This document shows positions 44,066 through 53,250 of a stretch of DNA of 64,000 bases, in pieces. The stretch covers positions 186,001 to 250,000 of the forward strand of contig NZ_FNGH01000006.1 in assembly GCF_900102875.1 (NCBI RefSeq). The letters are read 5' to 3'. Source of the DNA: Franzmannia pantelleriensis. GTDB taxonomy: Bacteria; Pseudomonadota; Gammaproteobacteria; Pseudomonadales; Halomonadaceae. How positions within the stretch are numbered: position 1 is the first letter of the stretch; every line of letters begins with the position of its first letter. Made by a program: the position numbers and the translations under genes. The notes below the pieces were generated by a model. The model did not search any database, was not told where the DNA came from, and saw nothing but the letters and a program-made list of their open reading frames with translations.

Positions 44066-46474
44066 ATGCAGCAGAACGCCGAACAGACCCTGAGTCTTCC
44101 CCTTCTTCCCCTGCGCGATGTTGTCGTCTATCCGCAGATGGTCATCCCCTTGTTCGTGGGGCGTGAAAAATCCATCCAGGCACTCGAAGCGGCCATGGAG
44201 GCCGACAAGCGAGTGCTGCTGGTCGCCCAGCGCGAGGCGGGCCAGGATGATCCCGACACCCAGGACCTGTTTGCGGTAGGCACCGTGGCCGAGATCATGC
44301 AGCTGCTCAAGCTGCCCGACGGCACCGTCAAGGTGTTGATCGAGGGCGCCTCGCGCGCCGATGTCGGTGATATCAGCGTTGCCGAGGCCGGCTACACTCA
44401 GGCCAGTGTGACGCTGCGCGAGAGCGTGCCGCTCACCGAGCGTGAGCAGGAGTCGCTGGTGCGGGTGCTGCTCAACCAGTTCGAGCAGTACGTCAAGCTC
44501 TCCAAGAAGGTGCCCAATGAGGTCCTGAGTTCGCTGTCAGGCATCGAAGACCCGAGCCGGCTAGTGGATACCGTTTGTGCGCATCTGTCGCTGAAGATCG
44601 ACGACAAGCAGCAGCTGCTGGAAATGGATCGCGTACGCGACCGCATCGAGCATCTGATGGCGCTGATCGAGTCCGAGATCGACCTGCTTCAGGTCGAGAA
44701 GCGCATCCGTTCGCGGGTCAAGGACCAGATGGAGAAGTCGCAGCGCGAGTACTATCTCAACGAGCAGATGAAGGCCATCCAGAAGGAGATGGGCGAGCTC
44801 GAGAACGTGCCCAACGAGGCCGAGAAGTACGAGACCGCCATCGAGGAGTCCGGCATGCCCAAGGAGGCGGCCGACAAGGCGAACCAGGAGCTGAGCAAGC
44901 TCAAGATGATGTCGCCGACCTCCGCCGAGGCGACGGTGGTGCGCTCCTATCTCGACTGGCTGATTTCGGTGCCGTGGAAGAAGCGCACCCGGGTCAAGCA
45001 CGACCTGGCGCGCGCCGCGGCGGTGCTCGACGAGGACCACTACGGCCTCGAAGAGGTCAAGGAACGCATCCTCGAGTACCTCGCCGTGCAGAAGCGCGTC
45101 AAGAAACTCAAGGGGCCGGTGCTGTGTCTGGTGGGCCCGCCCGGGGTCGGCAAGACCTCATTGGGCCAGTCGATTGCGCGGGCCACCAACCGCAAGTACG
45201 TTCGCCTGGCGCTGGGCGGGGTGCGCGATGAATCCGAGATCCGCGGCCACCGGCGGACCTATATCGGCTCGCTGCCGGGCAAGATGGTACAGCGCATGAG
45301 CAAGGCCGGGGTCAAGAACCCGCTGTTCCTGCTCGACGAGGTCGACAAGATCGGCATGGATCATCGCGGCGACCCTGCGTCGGCGCTGCTCGAAGTGCTC
45401 GATCCGGAGCAGAACGACAAGTTCAGCGACCACTACCTGGAGCTGGACTACGATCTCTCCGAGACCATGTTCATCTGCACCGCCAACTCGATGAACATTC
45501 CTGGTCCGCTGCTCGACCGCATGGAGATCATCCGGCTGCCGGGCTATACCGAAGACGAGAAGCTGGCCATCGCCAAGCGCTACCTGGTACCTAAGCAGCT
45601 CAAGGCCAATGGTTTCAAGGAGGGTGAGCTCACGCTGGCCGACGATGCGCTGCTCGAGCTGATCCGTTATTACACCCGTGAGGCCGGCGTGCGCGAACTC
45701 GAGCGGCAGATTGCCAAGGTCTGCCGCAAGGTACTGCGTGAGCGGCTCGAGGCGGAGGCCAAGGAGGGCGCCCAGGCGCCGGGTATGCTGGCGGCAGTGG
45801 ATGTCGAGCAGCATGCCGGGGTACGCCGCTATAGTTACGGTCTGGCCGACCAGGAGGATCAGGTGGGGCGCGTCACCGGCCTGGCCTGGACCTCGGTGGG
45901 TGGCGAGCTACTCAACATCGAGTCGTTGGTGACGCCGGGCAAGGGGCGCATCAACAAGACCGGTTCGCTGGGCGACGTGATGAAGGAGTCGGTGAGTGCT
46001 GCGCAGACCGTGGTACGGGCGCGAGCTGCGGCGCTGGGTATCGACCCCGAGCGCTTTGAGAAAGAGGACCTGCATATTCACGTCCCCGAGGGCGCGACCC
46101 CCAAGGACGGCCCGAGTGCGGGGATTGCAATGGTCACGGCGATGGTCTCGGCCTACACTGAACGACCGGTGCGCTGTGATCTGGCGATGACCGGCGAGGT
46201 CAATCTACGCGGTGAGGTGATGCCGATCGGTGGCCTAAAGGAGAAATTGCTGGCCGCTCGACGGGGTGGTATAAAGAAAGTGCTTATACCCGAAGAAAAC
46301 CGTCGTGATCTCAAGGAGGTCCCGGACAACATCAAGAATGCCTTGGATATCATGCCAGTGCGTTGGATTGATGAAGTTCTGGACGAGGCGCTTGTGGCAA
46401 TGCCTGGCGTCAAGAGTGACGATCAGCGCCCAGATGAGAAAGGCGCTTCGCACTCAATGATCAGTACGCATTAA
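44066..46474 (+). CDS. lon: Lon, ATP-dependent serine protease
   Basis: Lon degrades damaged and regulatory proteins, including flagellar and surface regulators in some bacteria. The 802-residue protein has the N-terminal LON substrate domain ([26 protein letters not shown]), the AAA+ module with Walker A GPPGVGKT at 357-364 and Walker [11 protein letters not shown], and the protease domain with the Ser684-Lys727 dyad ([11 protein letters not shown] and [10 protein letters not shown]). The C-terminus extends about 20 residues past the usual end in a polar tail. A heat-shock-type promoter lies upstream. Confidence 0.97.
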   Translation: MQQNAEQTLSLPLLPLRDVVVYPQMVIPLFVGREKSIQALEAAMEADKRVLLVAQREAGQDDPDTQDLFAVGTVAEIMQLLKLPDGTVKVLIEGASRADVGDISVAEAGYTQASVTLRESVPLTEREQESLVRVLLNQFEQYVKLSKKVPNEVLSSLSGIEDPSRLVDTVCAHLSLKIDDKQQLLEMDRVRDRIEHLMALIESEIDLLQVEKRIRSRVKDQMEKSQREYYLNEQMKAIQKEMGELENVPNEAEKYETAIEESGMPKEAADKANQELSKLKMMSPTSAEATVVRSYLDWLISVPWKKRTRVKHDLARAAAVLDEDHYGLEEVKERILEYLAVQKRVKKLKGPVLCLVGPPGVGKTSLGQSIARATNRKYVRLALGGVRDESEIRGHRRTYIGSLPGKMVQRMSKAGVKNPLFLLDEVDKIGMDHRGDPASALLEVLDPEQNDKFSDHYLELDYDLSETMFICTANSMNIPGPLLDRMEIIRLPGYTEDEKLAIAKRYLVPKQLKANGFKEGELTLADDALLELIRYYTREAGVRELERQIAKVCRKVLRERLEAEAKEGAQAPGMLAAVDVEQHAGVRRYSYGLADQEDQVGRVTGLAWTSVGGELLNIESLVTPGKGRINKTGSLGDVMKESVSAAQTVVRARAAALGIDPERFEKEDLHIHVPEGATPKDGPSAGIAMVTAMVSAYTERPVRCDLAMTGEVNLRGEVMPIGGLKEKLLAARRGGIKKVLIPEENRRDLKEVPDNIKNALDIMPVRWIDEVLDEALVAMPGVKSDDQRPDEKGASHSMISTH

Positions 46475-46485
46475 CGCTATTTTCT

Positions 46486-46519
46486 CCACCATGACTGAAG
46501 CAGAAGTCAGTCATGGTGG
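46486..46519. terminator. Long hairpin between lon and hupB
   Basis: Thirteen-base perfect stem CCACCATGACTGA / TCAGTCATGGTGG with an eight-base loop, twelve bases after the lon stop. No T run follows rightward; it may still end lon messages with Rho or act as a protein site. Confidence 0.55.
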
Positions 46520-46539
46520 GGGTTGAGGCCAAGTGTTAC

Positions 46540-46569
46540 TTGACAGATCTTTGCACGCATTGCTATAAA
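46540..46569 (+). promoter_or_regulatory. Sigma-70 promoter of hupB
   Basis: A consensus -35 TTGACA (46540-46545), 18 bases, -10 TATAAA (46564-46569). It lies 83 bases before the hupB start and is the best -35/-10 pair in this part of the window. Confidence 0.8.
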
Positions 46570-46651
46570 TCATGCTTTGACATGATCGTGTATGCCGAAA
46601 AAAGCTAGCGCCGATTAGAAGTCAATTTCCGAAATAGTCAAGGGGTGAAGT

Positions 46652-46924
46652 GTGAACAAGTCCGAGCTGATCGAAGCCATCGCTGCATCTGCAGATATTC
46701 CCAAGGCGGCTGCTAGCCGTGCGCTTGACGCCATGGTCGATAGCGTGACTGACAGCCTCAAGAAGGGCGATTCCGTTTCTCTGGTAGGTTTTGGTACTTT
46801 TACTGTCAAGGAGCGTGCCGCGCGTACCGGCCGTAATCCTCAGACTGGCCAGCCGATCGAGATCAGCGCCGCTAAGGTGCCGAGCTTCAAGGCAGGCAAG
46901 GCACTCAAGGATTCGGTCAACTAA
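46652..46924 (+). CDS. hupB: HU-beta, histone-like DNA-binding protein
   Basis: HU bends and compacts DNA. The 90-residue protein starts with GTG (46652) after AAGGGGTGAA. It has the typical HU opening [32 protein letters not shown] and the beta-arm segment [26 protein letters not shown], ending [15 protein letters not shown]. Lower GC upstream and a consensus promoter suit strong expression. A clear terminator lies after it. The position between lon and ppiD is conserved in gammaproteobacteria. Confidence 0.97.
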   Translation: MNKSELIEAIAASADIPKAAASRALDAMVDSVTDSLKKGDSVSLVGFGTFTVKERAARTGRNPQTGQPIEISAAKVPSFKAGKALKDSVN

Positions 46925-46961
46925 GCAGGGCCCATGCCCCGCGGACGTGCCGTATGCCGCC

Positions 46962-46991
46962 AGGCGCATCGCGAAAGCGGTGCGCCTTTTT
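46962..46991 (+). terminator. Intrinsic terminator after hupB
   Basis: Eleven-pair stem AGGCGCATCGC / GCGGTGCGCCT (one T-G pair) with a GAAA tetraloop, followed by TTTT. Strong rho-independent signal. Confidence 0.9.
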
Positions 46992-47048
46992 ATTGCTTGC
47001 CACCCGTACGTCGTGACACGGCGATAGTCGCCGCCGGTAGCGGGCGGG

Positions 47049-47054
47049 TATAAT
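47049..47054 (+). promoter_or_regulatory. -10 element of the ppiD promoter
   Basis: A perfect TATAAT in the GC-rich leader, 53 bases before the ppiD ATG. The hexamer 17 bases upstream (AGTCGC) is a poor -35. Confidence 0.5.
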
Positions 47055-47106
47055 ATCGCCTTCTCGATCTCCAGGGATTTCGTGCCACTCTTCAGCTGAG
47101 GCTAGC

Positions 47107-48921
47107 ATGCTGCAAAGTATTCGGGACCGCTCCAAGAGTTGGGGCGCCAAGATCATCATCGGTGCCGTCGTGGTGACCATGGCCCTGTTCGGGGTCGATT
47201 CGCTGGTGACGCTGTTCACCGGTAGCCCGGACGACGTGGCCGAGGTCAACGGCCAGACCATCACCCGCCAGCAGGTGGAGATGAACGTGCAGCGCGCCAT
47301 CCGCAGCGGCCAGGTGCCGCCGGAGCAGGAGCGGGCGCTGCGTAATCAGGTGCTCGATGAGCTGATCACCGATGCGCTGTTGGATAGCTACGCCGAGGAT
47401 GGCGGCCTGTTCCTCTCCGAGGGTCAGCTCGACCAGCTGATCGTTACGCTGCCGGAGTTTCAGGATCAGAATGGCCGGTTCGACGCCGACCTGTTCCGCA
47501 ATCGTCTGGCCAGCGCCGGCTATTCGCCGACCAGCTTCCGCGAAGAGCTGAAGGCCGACATGCAGCGTCAGCAGCTGCAGCAGGGCCTCGCCTTCAGTGA
47601 CTTTACGCTGGAGAGTGAGCGCGAGCGTCTCGGTGAGTTGCAGCGCCAGACGCGCAGCTTTCGCTATCACTTGCTCGAGGTCGGCGACCTCGAGACGCCG
47701 CCGGAGGCCAGCGAAGAGCAGCTCGAGGCCTACTACGAGGTCAACGCTGACAATTACCAGCGTCCCGAACAGGTGCGTCTCGAGTATGTGATCATCGACC
47801 GTGACGAGATGGCCGCCGAGTACGAGCTCGATGAGCAGGCGCTGCGTGATGCCTATGCCGAGCGCGGCAGCGATGCCGAGCGGCGTGTCTCGCACATCAT
47901 GGTGACCTTCAACGGCGAGCGTAGTCGCGAGGAGGCCGAGGCGCGTCTCGAGGAGGTGCAGGCGCGCCTCGATGAGGGGGACGACTTTGCCGAGCTGGCC
48001 GAGGAGTATTCCGACGATACCTCGACCAGCGGGGCCGGTGGTGATCTGGGGACGGTCAGCCGTGGCTTCTTCGATGATGCCTTCGAGAATGCGGCCTTCA
48101 GCCTCGGCGAAGGTGATACCTCGGATATCGTCGAGAGCGGCAATGGCTTGCATCTGATTCGCGTCACCGAGTTGGATATGCCCAGCTTCGAGGCAATTCG
48201 CGACGATCTTCAGCGTGAGGCGGCACTGTCCGAGGTGACCGACGATTTCAATCGTCGCGTCCAGCAGCTGATCGATGACAGCTTTGCCGCGGATGATCTG
48301 CAGAGCGTTGCCGATGATATCGGTCTCGAGTTGCAGACCACCGACTGGGTGTCTCGTGATGCTGCCGAGGGCGTGCTGTCGGAGCCGGGCGTAATGGAGG
48401 CTGCATTCAGCGATGATGTGCTGGTCGAGGGCTTCAACAGCGAAGTGCTCGAGCTCGACGACGATCGCCGCATGGTCCTGCGCGTCGCAGACCATCGTGA
48501 TGCCACCTTGCTCGAGCTCGACGAGGTGCGTGAGCGGGTCGAAGCGTCGGTGATGGCCAATCTGCGCCGTGAAGCACTGCGTGACCTGGCGGCGTCGCAG
48601 ATCGAGGCGCTGCGCGACGGTGACGAACTCGATATCGACTGGCAGGCCGTGGAGAGCGTCGATCGGCAGTCCGGTGCCGCGCCCCAGGCGGTGATCCGCG
48701 CCGCGTTCCGCTTGCCACGGCCCGAGGATGGTGCCCGCTATGGTCACGTGGTCGACGGCGACCGAGTGGCAATCATTGCCCTGGATAGCGTCGCCAGCGG
48801 TGAGGTGGATGCCGAGGTCGAAGGGTTCGTGACCCAGATGGCCGAACGGCTACGTGCCCAGGCAGCGATCCAGGGGTTGCTTGAATACCTGCGTAGTACG
48901 GCGGAGATCGAACGTCTCTAA
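47107..48921 (+). CDS. ppiD: PpiD, periplasmic membrane-anchored chaperone/peptidyl-prolyl isomerase
   Basis: PpiD is anchored in the inner membrane near the Sec translocon and assists newly exported proteins. The 604-residue protein has a short cytoplasmic start, one transmembrane helix (GAKIIIGAVVVTMALFGVDSLV, about residues 14-35), a SurA-like N-terminal chaperone part (VNGQTITRQQVEMNVQ), and a parvulin domain around 258-350 (ERRVSHIMVTFNGERSREEAEARLEEVQARL, DLGTVSRGFFDDAFENAAFSL). It then has a long acidic C-terminal region. Slightly shorter than the E. coli protein. The protein is very rich in acidic residues, as expected in a salt-adapted organism. Confidence 0.93.
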   Translation: MLQSIRDRSKSWGAKIIIGAVVVTMALFGVDSLVTLFTGSPDDVAEVNGQTITRQQVEMNVQRAIRSGQVPPEQERALRNQVLDELITDALLDSYAEDGGLFLSEGQLDQLIVTLPEFQDQNGRFDADLFRNRLASAGYSPTSFREELKADMQRQQLQQGLAFSDFTLESERERLGELQRQTRSFRYHLLEVGDLETPPEASEEQLEAYYEVNADNYQRPEQVRLEYVIIDRDEMAAEYELDEQALRDAYAERGSDAERRVSHIMVTFNGERSREEAEARLEEVQARLDEGDDFAELAEEYSDDTSTSGAGGDLGTVSRGFFDDAFENAAFSLGEGDTSDIVESGNGLHLIRVTELDMPSFEAIRDDLQREAALSEVTDDFNRRVQQLIDDSFAADDLQSVADDIGLELQTTDWVSRDAAEGVLSEPGVMEAAFSDDVLVEGFNSEVLELDDDRRMVLRVADHRDATLLELDEVRERVEASVMANLRREALRDLAASQIEALRDGDELDIDWQAVESVDRQSGAAPQAVIRAAFRLPRPEDGARYGHVVDGDRVAIIALDSVASGEVDAEVEGFVTQMAERLRAQAAIQGLLEYLRSTAEIERL

Positions 48922-48945
48922 CTATAGGTAGTTTTGATGATTCAA

Positions 48946-48973
48946 ACGCGTGGCTTGGGCCGCGCGTTTTTTT
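48946..48973 (+). terminator. Intrinsic terminator after ppiD
   Basis: Nine-pair stem ACGCGTGGC / GCCGCGCGT (one T-G pair) with a TTGG loop, and seven T from 48967. Strong terminator; the next gene region starts directly after it. Confidence 0.9.
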
Positions 48974-48984
48974 GCCCGAAATAT

Positions 48985-48997
48985 GTTATAAGGTAAC
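48985..48997. promoter_or_regulatory. Candidate Zur box upstream of the COG0523 GTPase
   Basis: GTTATAAGGTAAC is a GTTA-N5-TAAC dyad that matches the gammaproteobacterial Zur core GTTATA-N-TATAAC at 11 of 13 positions, preceded by GAAAT as in known boxes. It lies 28 bases before the GTPase start, in the promoter zone. Confidence 0.5.
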
Positions 48998-49025
48998 GAT
49001 TGAGGGTCTGCGACTCGAGGTGGCC

Positions 49026-50066
49026 ATGCAGCACAGCGATGACAACAAGCAGCCGATACCGGTCCACGTGATCACCGGTTTTCTGGGCAGCGGCAAGAGC
49101 AGCCTGATTCGCCATCTGGTGGCGCATAAGCCCGCCGGCGAGCGCTGGGCGATCGTGATCAATGAGTTCGGCCAGGTGGGTATCGATCAGGCGATGTTCG
49201 AGAGCCGTGATGACGTCGTGGTCAAGGGGCTGCCGGGTGGCTGCCTGTGCTGTCAGTTGGCGTTCGTGCTGCAGGCCGCGCTGGTCAATCTGATTCGCCG
49301 TGAGCGACCGGATCGCCTGATCGTCGAGCCGTCGGGCTTGGGACATCCCGCCGGGTTGCTGGATATGCTGCGCGGTGAGGCCTTCGAGTCGGTGCTGGAC
49401 GTGCGTGAGATCGTCACACTGCTCGACCCACGGCGCCTGGATGACCCCAGGGCCCGGGAGCACGAGACGTTTCGCGATCAATTGCTGATGGCCGACGCAG
49501 TGGCGCTGACCATGACCGATCTAAGCACGGCGGCTCAGCGGTGTGAGGCGTATCGCTACGTGGATGCGATGTGGCCACCCAAGCGCTGGGTGGATGAGGC
49601 ACCCCACGGCCGGCTGTCGCCGTCGCTGCTGCTGGGGGCCCCCGCGACCTCACTCAGTCAGGCTGGCACAGCGGTATCGACGCATCACCAGCCGCCGCCG
49701 ACGGTAACCTTGGATGAGTACGCCTACCGTGAACCGGCGCCGGGGCGGCCGTGCCTCGAGACGGGTGAGTCGCTGGGGCATGCCAGCCTGGGTTGGCGCT
49801 GGCACGTCGCTGATACGTTCTCGCTGGACGCTTTGACGCAGCTGCTGGACGGTCTGGATCGTGATTTACGCGTCAAGGCGGTATGGCACACCGATGCTGG
49901 CTGGTGGCTGTTCAATCGCAGCAACGGCCGCAGTGAGCTGTCGCCGACTGCCTGGCGGCGTGATTCGCGGCTGGAACTGATCGGCGAAGCTGGTACGTTG
50001 CCGGACCCCCAGGCCCTGGAGGCACGGCTGGCTGCCTGCCAGCTGACCGCCGAGACGCAGGCCTGA
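49026..50066 (+). CDS. COG0523 (CobW/ZagA-type) metal-chaperone GTPase
   Basis: The ATG at 49026 gives 346 residues; the frame extends to 48972 through the operator-like leader and is not used. It is a G3E-family GTPase: Walker A GFLGSGKS (18-25), the INEFG motif (45-49), and the metal-binding CxCC motif GGCLCC with Cys73, Cys75 and Cys76. The C-terminal CobW domain begins near residue 257 (GHASLGWRWHVADTFSLDAL). Such GTPases deliver zinc (or cobalt, or act on nitrile hydratase). With a Zur-like box and no cobalamin genes nearby, a zinc role is favoured but inferred. Confidence 0.83.
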   Translation: MQHSDDNKQPIPVHVITGFLGSGKSSLIRHLVAHKPAGERWAIVINEFGQVGIDQAMFESRDDVVVKGLPGGCLCCQLAFVLQAALVNLIRRERPDRLIVEPSGLGHPAGLLDMLRGEAFESVLDVREIVTLLDPRRLDDPRAREHETFRDQLLMADAVALTMTDLSTAAQRCEAYRYVDAMWPPKRWVDEAPHGRLSPSLLLGAPATSLSQAGTAVSTHHQPPPTVTLDEYAYREPAPGRPCLETGESLGHASLGWRWHVADTFSLDALTQLLDGLDRDLRVKAVWHTDAGWWLFNRSNGRSELSPTAWRRDSRLELIGEAGTLPDPQALEARLAACQLTAETQA

Positions 50067-50071
50067 GCGGT

Positions 50072-50824
50072 TCAGCTATTGCTCAGGGCGAACTCCAGTA
50101 GCTGCGGCGGACGCTCGGCCTCGATGCGGATCTCCCAGCCGCGCTGTGGCTGCCAGTCGCCGAGTACCAGGCGGCGTGCCGGCTGGCCGTTGACCTCGAG
50201 TACGTGCACGCCGGGGCGATGGGTATGACCGTGGATCAGGGTGGCGACATCGTGCTCGATCAGTGCCTTGTCGACCTCTTCCGGGGTAACGTCCATGATG
50301 TCCTCGGCTTTGTTGGAGTTGGCCTCGCCGGATTGTTCACGCAGGCGCTTGGCCAGCTCGACGCGTGCCTCCAGCGGCATTGCCAGTACCTGGGCCTGCC
50401 ACTGCGGGTCGCGGGCCTGGGCACGAAAGGCCATATAGGCGTCATCGCGGGTGCACAGACTGTCGCCGTGCATCAATAGCACCGGCTTGCCGCCGAGCTC
50501 GATGCGGTAGGGGTCGGGCAGCAGGGTGGCGCCGCAGGCGTCGGCGAAGCGCTTGCCGAGCAGGAAGTCACGATTGCCATGCATCAGAAACAGCCGAGTG
50601 CCGCCGTCGCTAAGGGTCTTGAGTGCCTCGGCAACGCGGGTGGCCAGCGGATCGAGTTCGGGGCTGTCGAGGATGTCGTCACCTATCCACGCCTCGAACA
50701 GGTCGCCGAGAATGTACAGGGCGTCAGCCTGGCTGGCGCGATTGGCCAGGTAGGCAAGAAAGCCCTCGGTGACCTCGGGGGCGCTGGGGTGAAGGTGCAG
50801 GTCAGCTATCAGCAGGGTCGTCAT
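50072..50824 (-). CDS. lpxH: LpxH, UDP-2,3-diacylglucosamine diphosphatase
   Basis: LpxH makes lipid X in lipid A synthesis, at the inner-membrane surface. The ATG at 50824 gives 250 residues beginning TTLLIADLHLHPSAPEV; a start at 50887 adds 21 unrelated residues. The calcineurin-like metal motifs are in order: Asp8 and His10 (DLH), ILGDLFEAWIGDD with Asp41, LMHGNRDFLLG, LMHGDSLCT and TLIHGHTHRPGVH. Its ribosome site is weak. It follows ppiB leftward after a terminator and converges on the GTPase gene with only five bases between stops. Confidence 0.93.
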   Translation of the reverse strand: MTTLLIADLHLHPSAPEVTEGFLAYLANRASQADALYILGDLFEAWIGDDILDSPELDPLATRVAEALKTLSDGGTRLFLMHGNRDFLLGKRFADACGATLLPDPYRIELGGKPVLLMHGDSLCTRDDAYMAFRAQARDPQWQAQVLAMPLEARVELAKRLREQSGEANSNKAEDIMDVTPEEVDKALIEHDVATLIHGHTHRPGVHVLEVNGQPARRLVLGDWQPQRGWEIRIEAERPPQLLEFALSNS

Positions 50825-50850
50825 GGCATGGGTCCGCGTTAGGCGAAATA

Positions 50851-50876
50851 AAACGCCCGCGCGATGGCGGGCGTTT
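50851..50876 (-). terminator. Intrinsic terminator after ppiB
   Basis: Ten-base perfect stem AAACGCCCGC / GCGGGCGTTT with a six-base loop; leftward it runs into TTTTATTT. It separates ppiB from lpxH, and lpxH starts only 22 bases beyond the T run. Confidence 0.85.
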
Positions 50877-50892
50877 CGATCTGGCATCGGGC

Positions 50893-51390
50893 TCAGGCGT
50901 CCTTGAGATAGGCGCGCTGAATGACCACGTCCTCGGCGGGCACGTCGGCGTGCATGCCGCGGCGGGTCGTCGGTACGTCCTTGATGCGCTCGACCACCGA
51001 CATGCCTTCGACGACTTCGCCAAACACGCAGTAGCCCCAGCCCTGGATCGACTTGCCGGTGTGGTTGAGGAAGTCGTTGTCGGCGACGTTGATGAAGAAC
51101 TGCGCCGAGGCGGAGTGCGGGTCCTGGGTGCGCGCCATGGCCAGGGTGCCGGTGAGGTTCTTCAAGCCGTTGTCGGCCTCGTTCTCGATCGGGTCGCGAG
51201 TCGGCTTCTGGTTGAAGTCGGTATCGAATCCGCCCCCCTGAACCATGAAGCCATTGATGACGCGATGGAACAGGGTGCCGTCATAGTGGCCGTCGGTGAC
51301 GTACTGTTCGAAGTTGGCAGCGGTCTTGGGAGCCTTGTCATGTTCGAGGCGAACGACGATGTCACCGAAATTGGTCTGCAGAACGATCAT
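50893..51390 (-). CDS. ppiB: PpiB, cytoplasmic cyclophilin peptidyl-prolyl isomerase
   Basis: The 165-residue protein is a cyclophilin without a signal peptide, the cytoplasmic PpiB form. Core motifs: [17 protein letters not shown] (catalytic arginine in FHRV), [29 protein letters not shown], and [19 protein letters not shown]. It speeds cis-trans proline turns in folding proteins. AGGA lies upstream of its ATG. It diverges from glnS, with 164 bases between them. Confidence 0.96.
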   Translation of the reverse strand: MIVLQTNFGDIVVRLEHDKAPKTAANFEQYVTDGHYDGTLFHRVINGFMVQGGGFDTDFNQKPTRDPIENEADNGLKNLTGTLAMARTQDPHSASAQFFINVADNDFLNHTGKSIQGWGYCVFGEVVEGMSVVERIKDVPTTRRGMHADVPAEDVVIQRAYLKDA

Positions 51391-51447
51391 GTGAAATTCC
51401 TGAGGGTCTGTAAGGGGGCGCCTTGGCGTAGCGCGTCTGCGTCACGC

Positions 51448-51453
51448 TATAAT
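51448..51453 (+). promoter_or_regulatory. -10 element of the glnS-cysS promoter
   Basis: A perfect TATAAT 101 bases before the glnS ATG. The best -35, TTGGCG (51423-51428), is 19 bases away, so the spacer is long. The leader of about 95 bases shows no clear T-box or attenuator. Confidence 0.55.
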
Positions 51454-51554
51454 AGCCGTTTTGTATCGACACGCGAAGTCGCAAGGGCAGGGATGTTACC
51501 TACCTTGGGCCGAGGCGGTCGCCACCGCGCCAACCAGAGGTTTGCTCTCACACC

Positions 51555-53249
51555 ATGACCACCGATACCACCAGCGCGCCGAATTTCATTCGTAACCAGA
51601 TTCGCGACGAGATCGAAGGCGGTCGTGCCGACAAGGTCGTCACCCGTTTTCCGCCGGAGCCCAACGGCTTTCTGCACATCGGGCATGCCAAGTCGATCTG
51701 TCTGAATTTCGGACTCGCCGAGCAGTTCGGTGGTGACTGCCATCTACGCTTCGACGACACCAACCCGGCCAAGGAGGAGCAGGCCTTCATCGATGCGATC
51801 AAGGCCGACGTCGAATGGTTGGGCTTTCAATGGGCCGGTGAGGTGCGGTTCGCCTCGGACTACTTCGACCAGCTCTACGCCTGGGCGCAGCATCTGATTC
51901 GCGAGGGCAAGGCGTATGTCGACGATCTCTCGCCGGATGAGATCCGCGAGTACCGCGGCACGCTTACTGAACCCGGCAAGCCGAGCCCGTATCGCGAGCG
52001 TTCCGCCGACGAAAACCTTGACCTGCTGGAGCGCATGCGCGCCGGCGAGTTCGATGAGGGGACCAAGGTTTTGCGCGCCAAGATCGACATGGCCGCGCCC
52101 AACATCAACCTGCGTGATCCGATCCTCTATCGCATTCGCCATGCTCATCACCACCAGACCGGCGACAAGTGGAAGATCTACCCCTCCTACGACTTCACTC
52201 ACGGGCAGTCGGACGCGCTTGAAGGGGTAACCCACTCGATCTGCACCCTGGAGTTCGAGGATCATCGGCCGCTCTATGAGTGGTTTCTGGCCAATCTGCC
52301 GGTGCCCTGCGTGCCGCGTCAGATCGAGTTTGCGCGGCTCAATCTCAACTACACCCTGACCTCAAAGCGTAAGCTCAAGCTGCTGGTCGACGAGCAGATT
52401 GTCGACGGTTGGGACGATCCGCGTATGCCGACCATCTCCGGCATGCGCCGGCGCGGCTATACCCCGGCCTCGATCCGCAAGTTTTGCGAGATGATCGGCG
52501 TGACCCGCGCCGACGGCGGCCTGGTGGAGATCGCCATGCTGACCCACGCCATTCGCTCCGACCTCGAGGACAATGCCCCGCGTGCCATGTGCGTGCTCAA
52601 GCCGCTCAAGGTGGTGCTGACCAACGTGCCGGAGGGGCATGAAGAGGTCTATGACGTGCCCGGCCATCCGGCCCGCGACGACCTGGGCGTACGCAAGGTG
52701 CCGTTCAGCCGTGAAATCTACATCGACCACGACGATTTCATGGAGGAGCCGCCCAAGAAGTTCTTCCGTCTAGCGCCGGGCAAGGAAGTGCGCCTACGCA
52801 ACAGCTATGTGATCCGCTGCGACGAGGTGGTGAAAGACGCCGCCGGTGACGTCACGGCGCTGCACTGTTCGGTGGACTTCGACACCCTGGGCAAGAACCC
52901 TGAGGGCCGCAAGGTCAAAGGCGTGATCCATTGGGTCAGCGCCGACCACGGGGTGCCCATGGAGGTGCGCCTATACGATAACCTGTTCCAGGTCGAGCAG
53001 CCGGACAAGGATAAGGACGCCGACTTCCTCGAGCACCTCAACCCCGAGTCGCTGCAGGTATGCCAGGCCATCGGCGAGCCGAGCCTGGCTGAGGTCGCGC
53101 CCGAGAGCCGTTTCCAGTTCGAGCGTGTCGGCTATTTTTGTGCCGACCGCCATGCCTGCGTCGATGGCAAGCGCGTGTTCAACCGCACCGTGGGGCTCAA
53201 GGATGGCTGGGCCAAAATCCAGAAGAACGATGGCCAGAAAAAGGGCTGA
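51555..53249 (+). CDS. glnS: Glutaminyl-tRNA synthetase
   Basis: GlnRS charges tRNA-Gln. The 564-residue class I synthetase has the HIGH motif ([11 protein letters not shown], residues 41-44), the second signature as [10 protein letters not shown], and the conserved [27 protein letters not shown]. The C-terminal anticodon-binding beta barrels follow ([36 protein letters not shown] is split across them). Length fits the bacterial GlnRS. The ribosome site is weak (AGAGG 15 bases away). One base separates its stop from cysS. Confidence 0.96.
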   Translation: MTTDTTSAPNFIRNQIRDEIEGGRADKVVTRFPPEPNGFLHIGHAKSICLNFGLAEQFGGDCHLRFDDTNPAKEEQAFIDAIKADVEWLGFQWAGEVRFASDYFDQLYAWAQHLIREGKAYVDDLSPDEIREYRGTLTEPGKPSPYRERSADENLDLLERMRAGEFDEGTKVLRAKIDMAAPNINLRDPILYRIRHAHHHQTGDKWKIYPSYDFTHGQSDALEGVTHSICTLEFEDHRPLYEWFLANLPVPCVPRQIEFARLNLNYTLTSKRKLKLLVDEQIVDGWDDPRMPTISGMRRRGYTPASIRKFCEMIGVTRADGGLVEIAMLTHAIRSDLEDNAPRAMCVLKPLKVVLTNVPEGHEEVYDVPGHPARDDLGVRKVPFSREIYIDHDDFMEEPPKKFFRLAPGKEVRLRNSYVIRCDEVVKDAAGDVTALHCSVDFDTLGKNPEGRKVKGVIHWVSADHGVPMEVRLYDNLFQVEQPDKDKDADFLEHLNPESLQVCQAIGEPSLAEVAPESRFQFERVGYFCADRHACVDGKRVFNRTVGLKDGWAKIQKNDGQKKG

Positions 53250-53250
53250 T

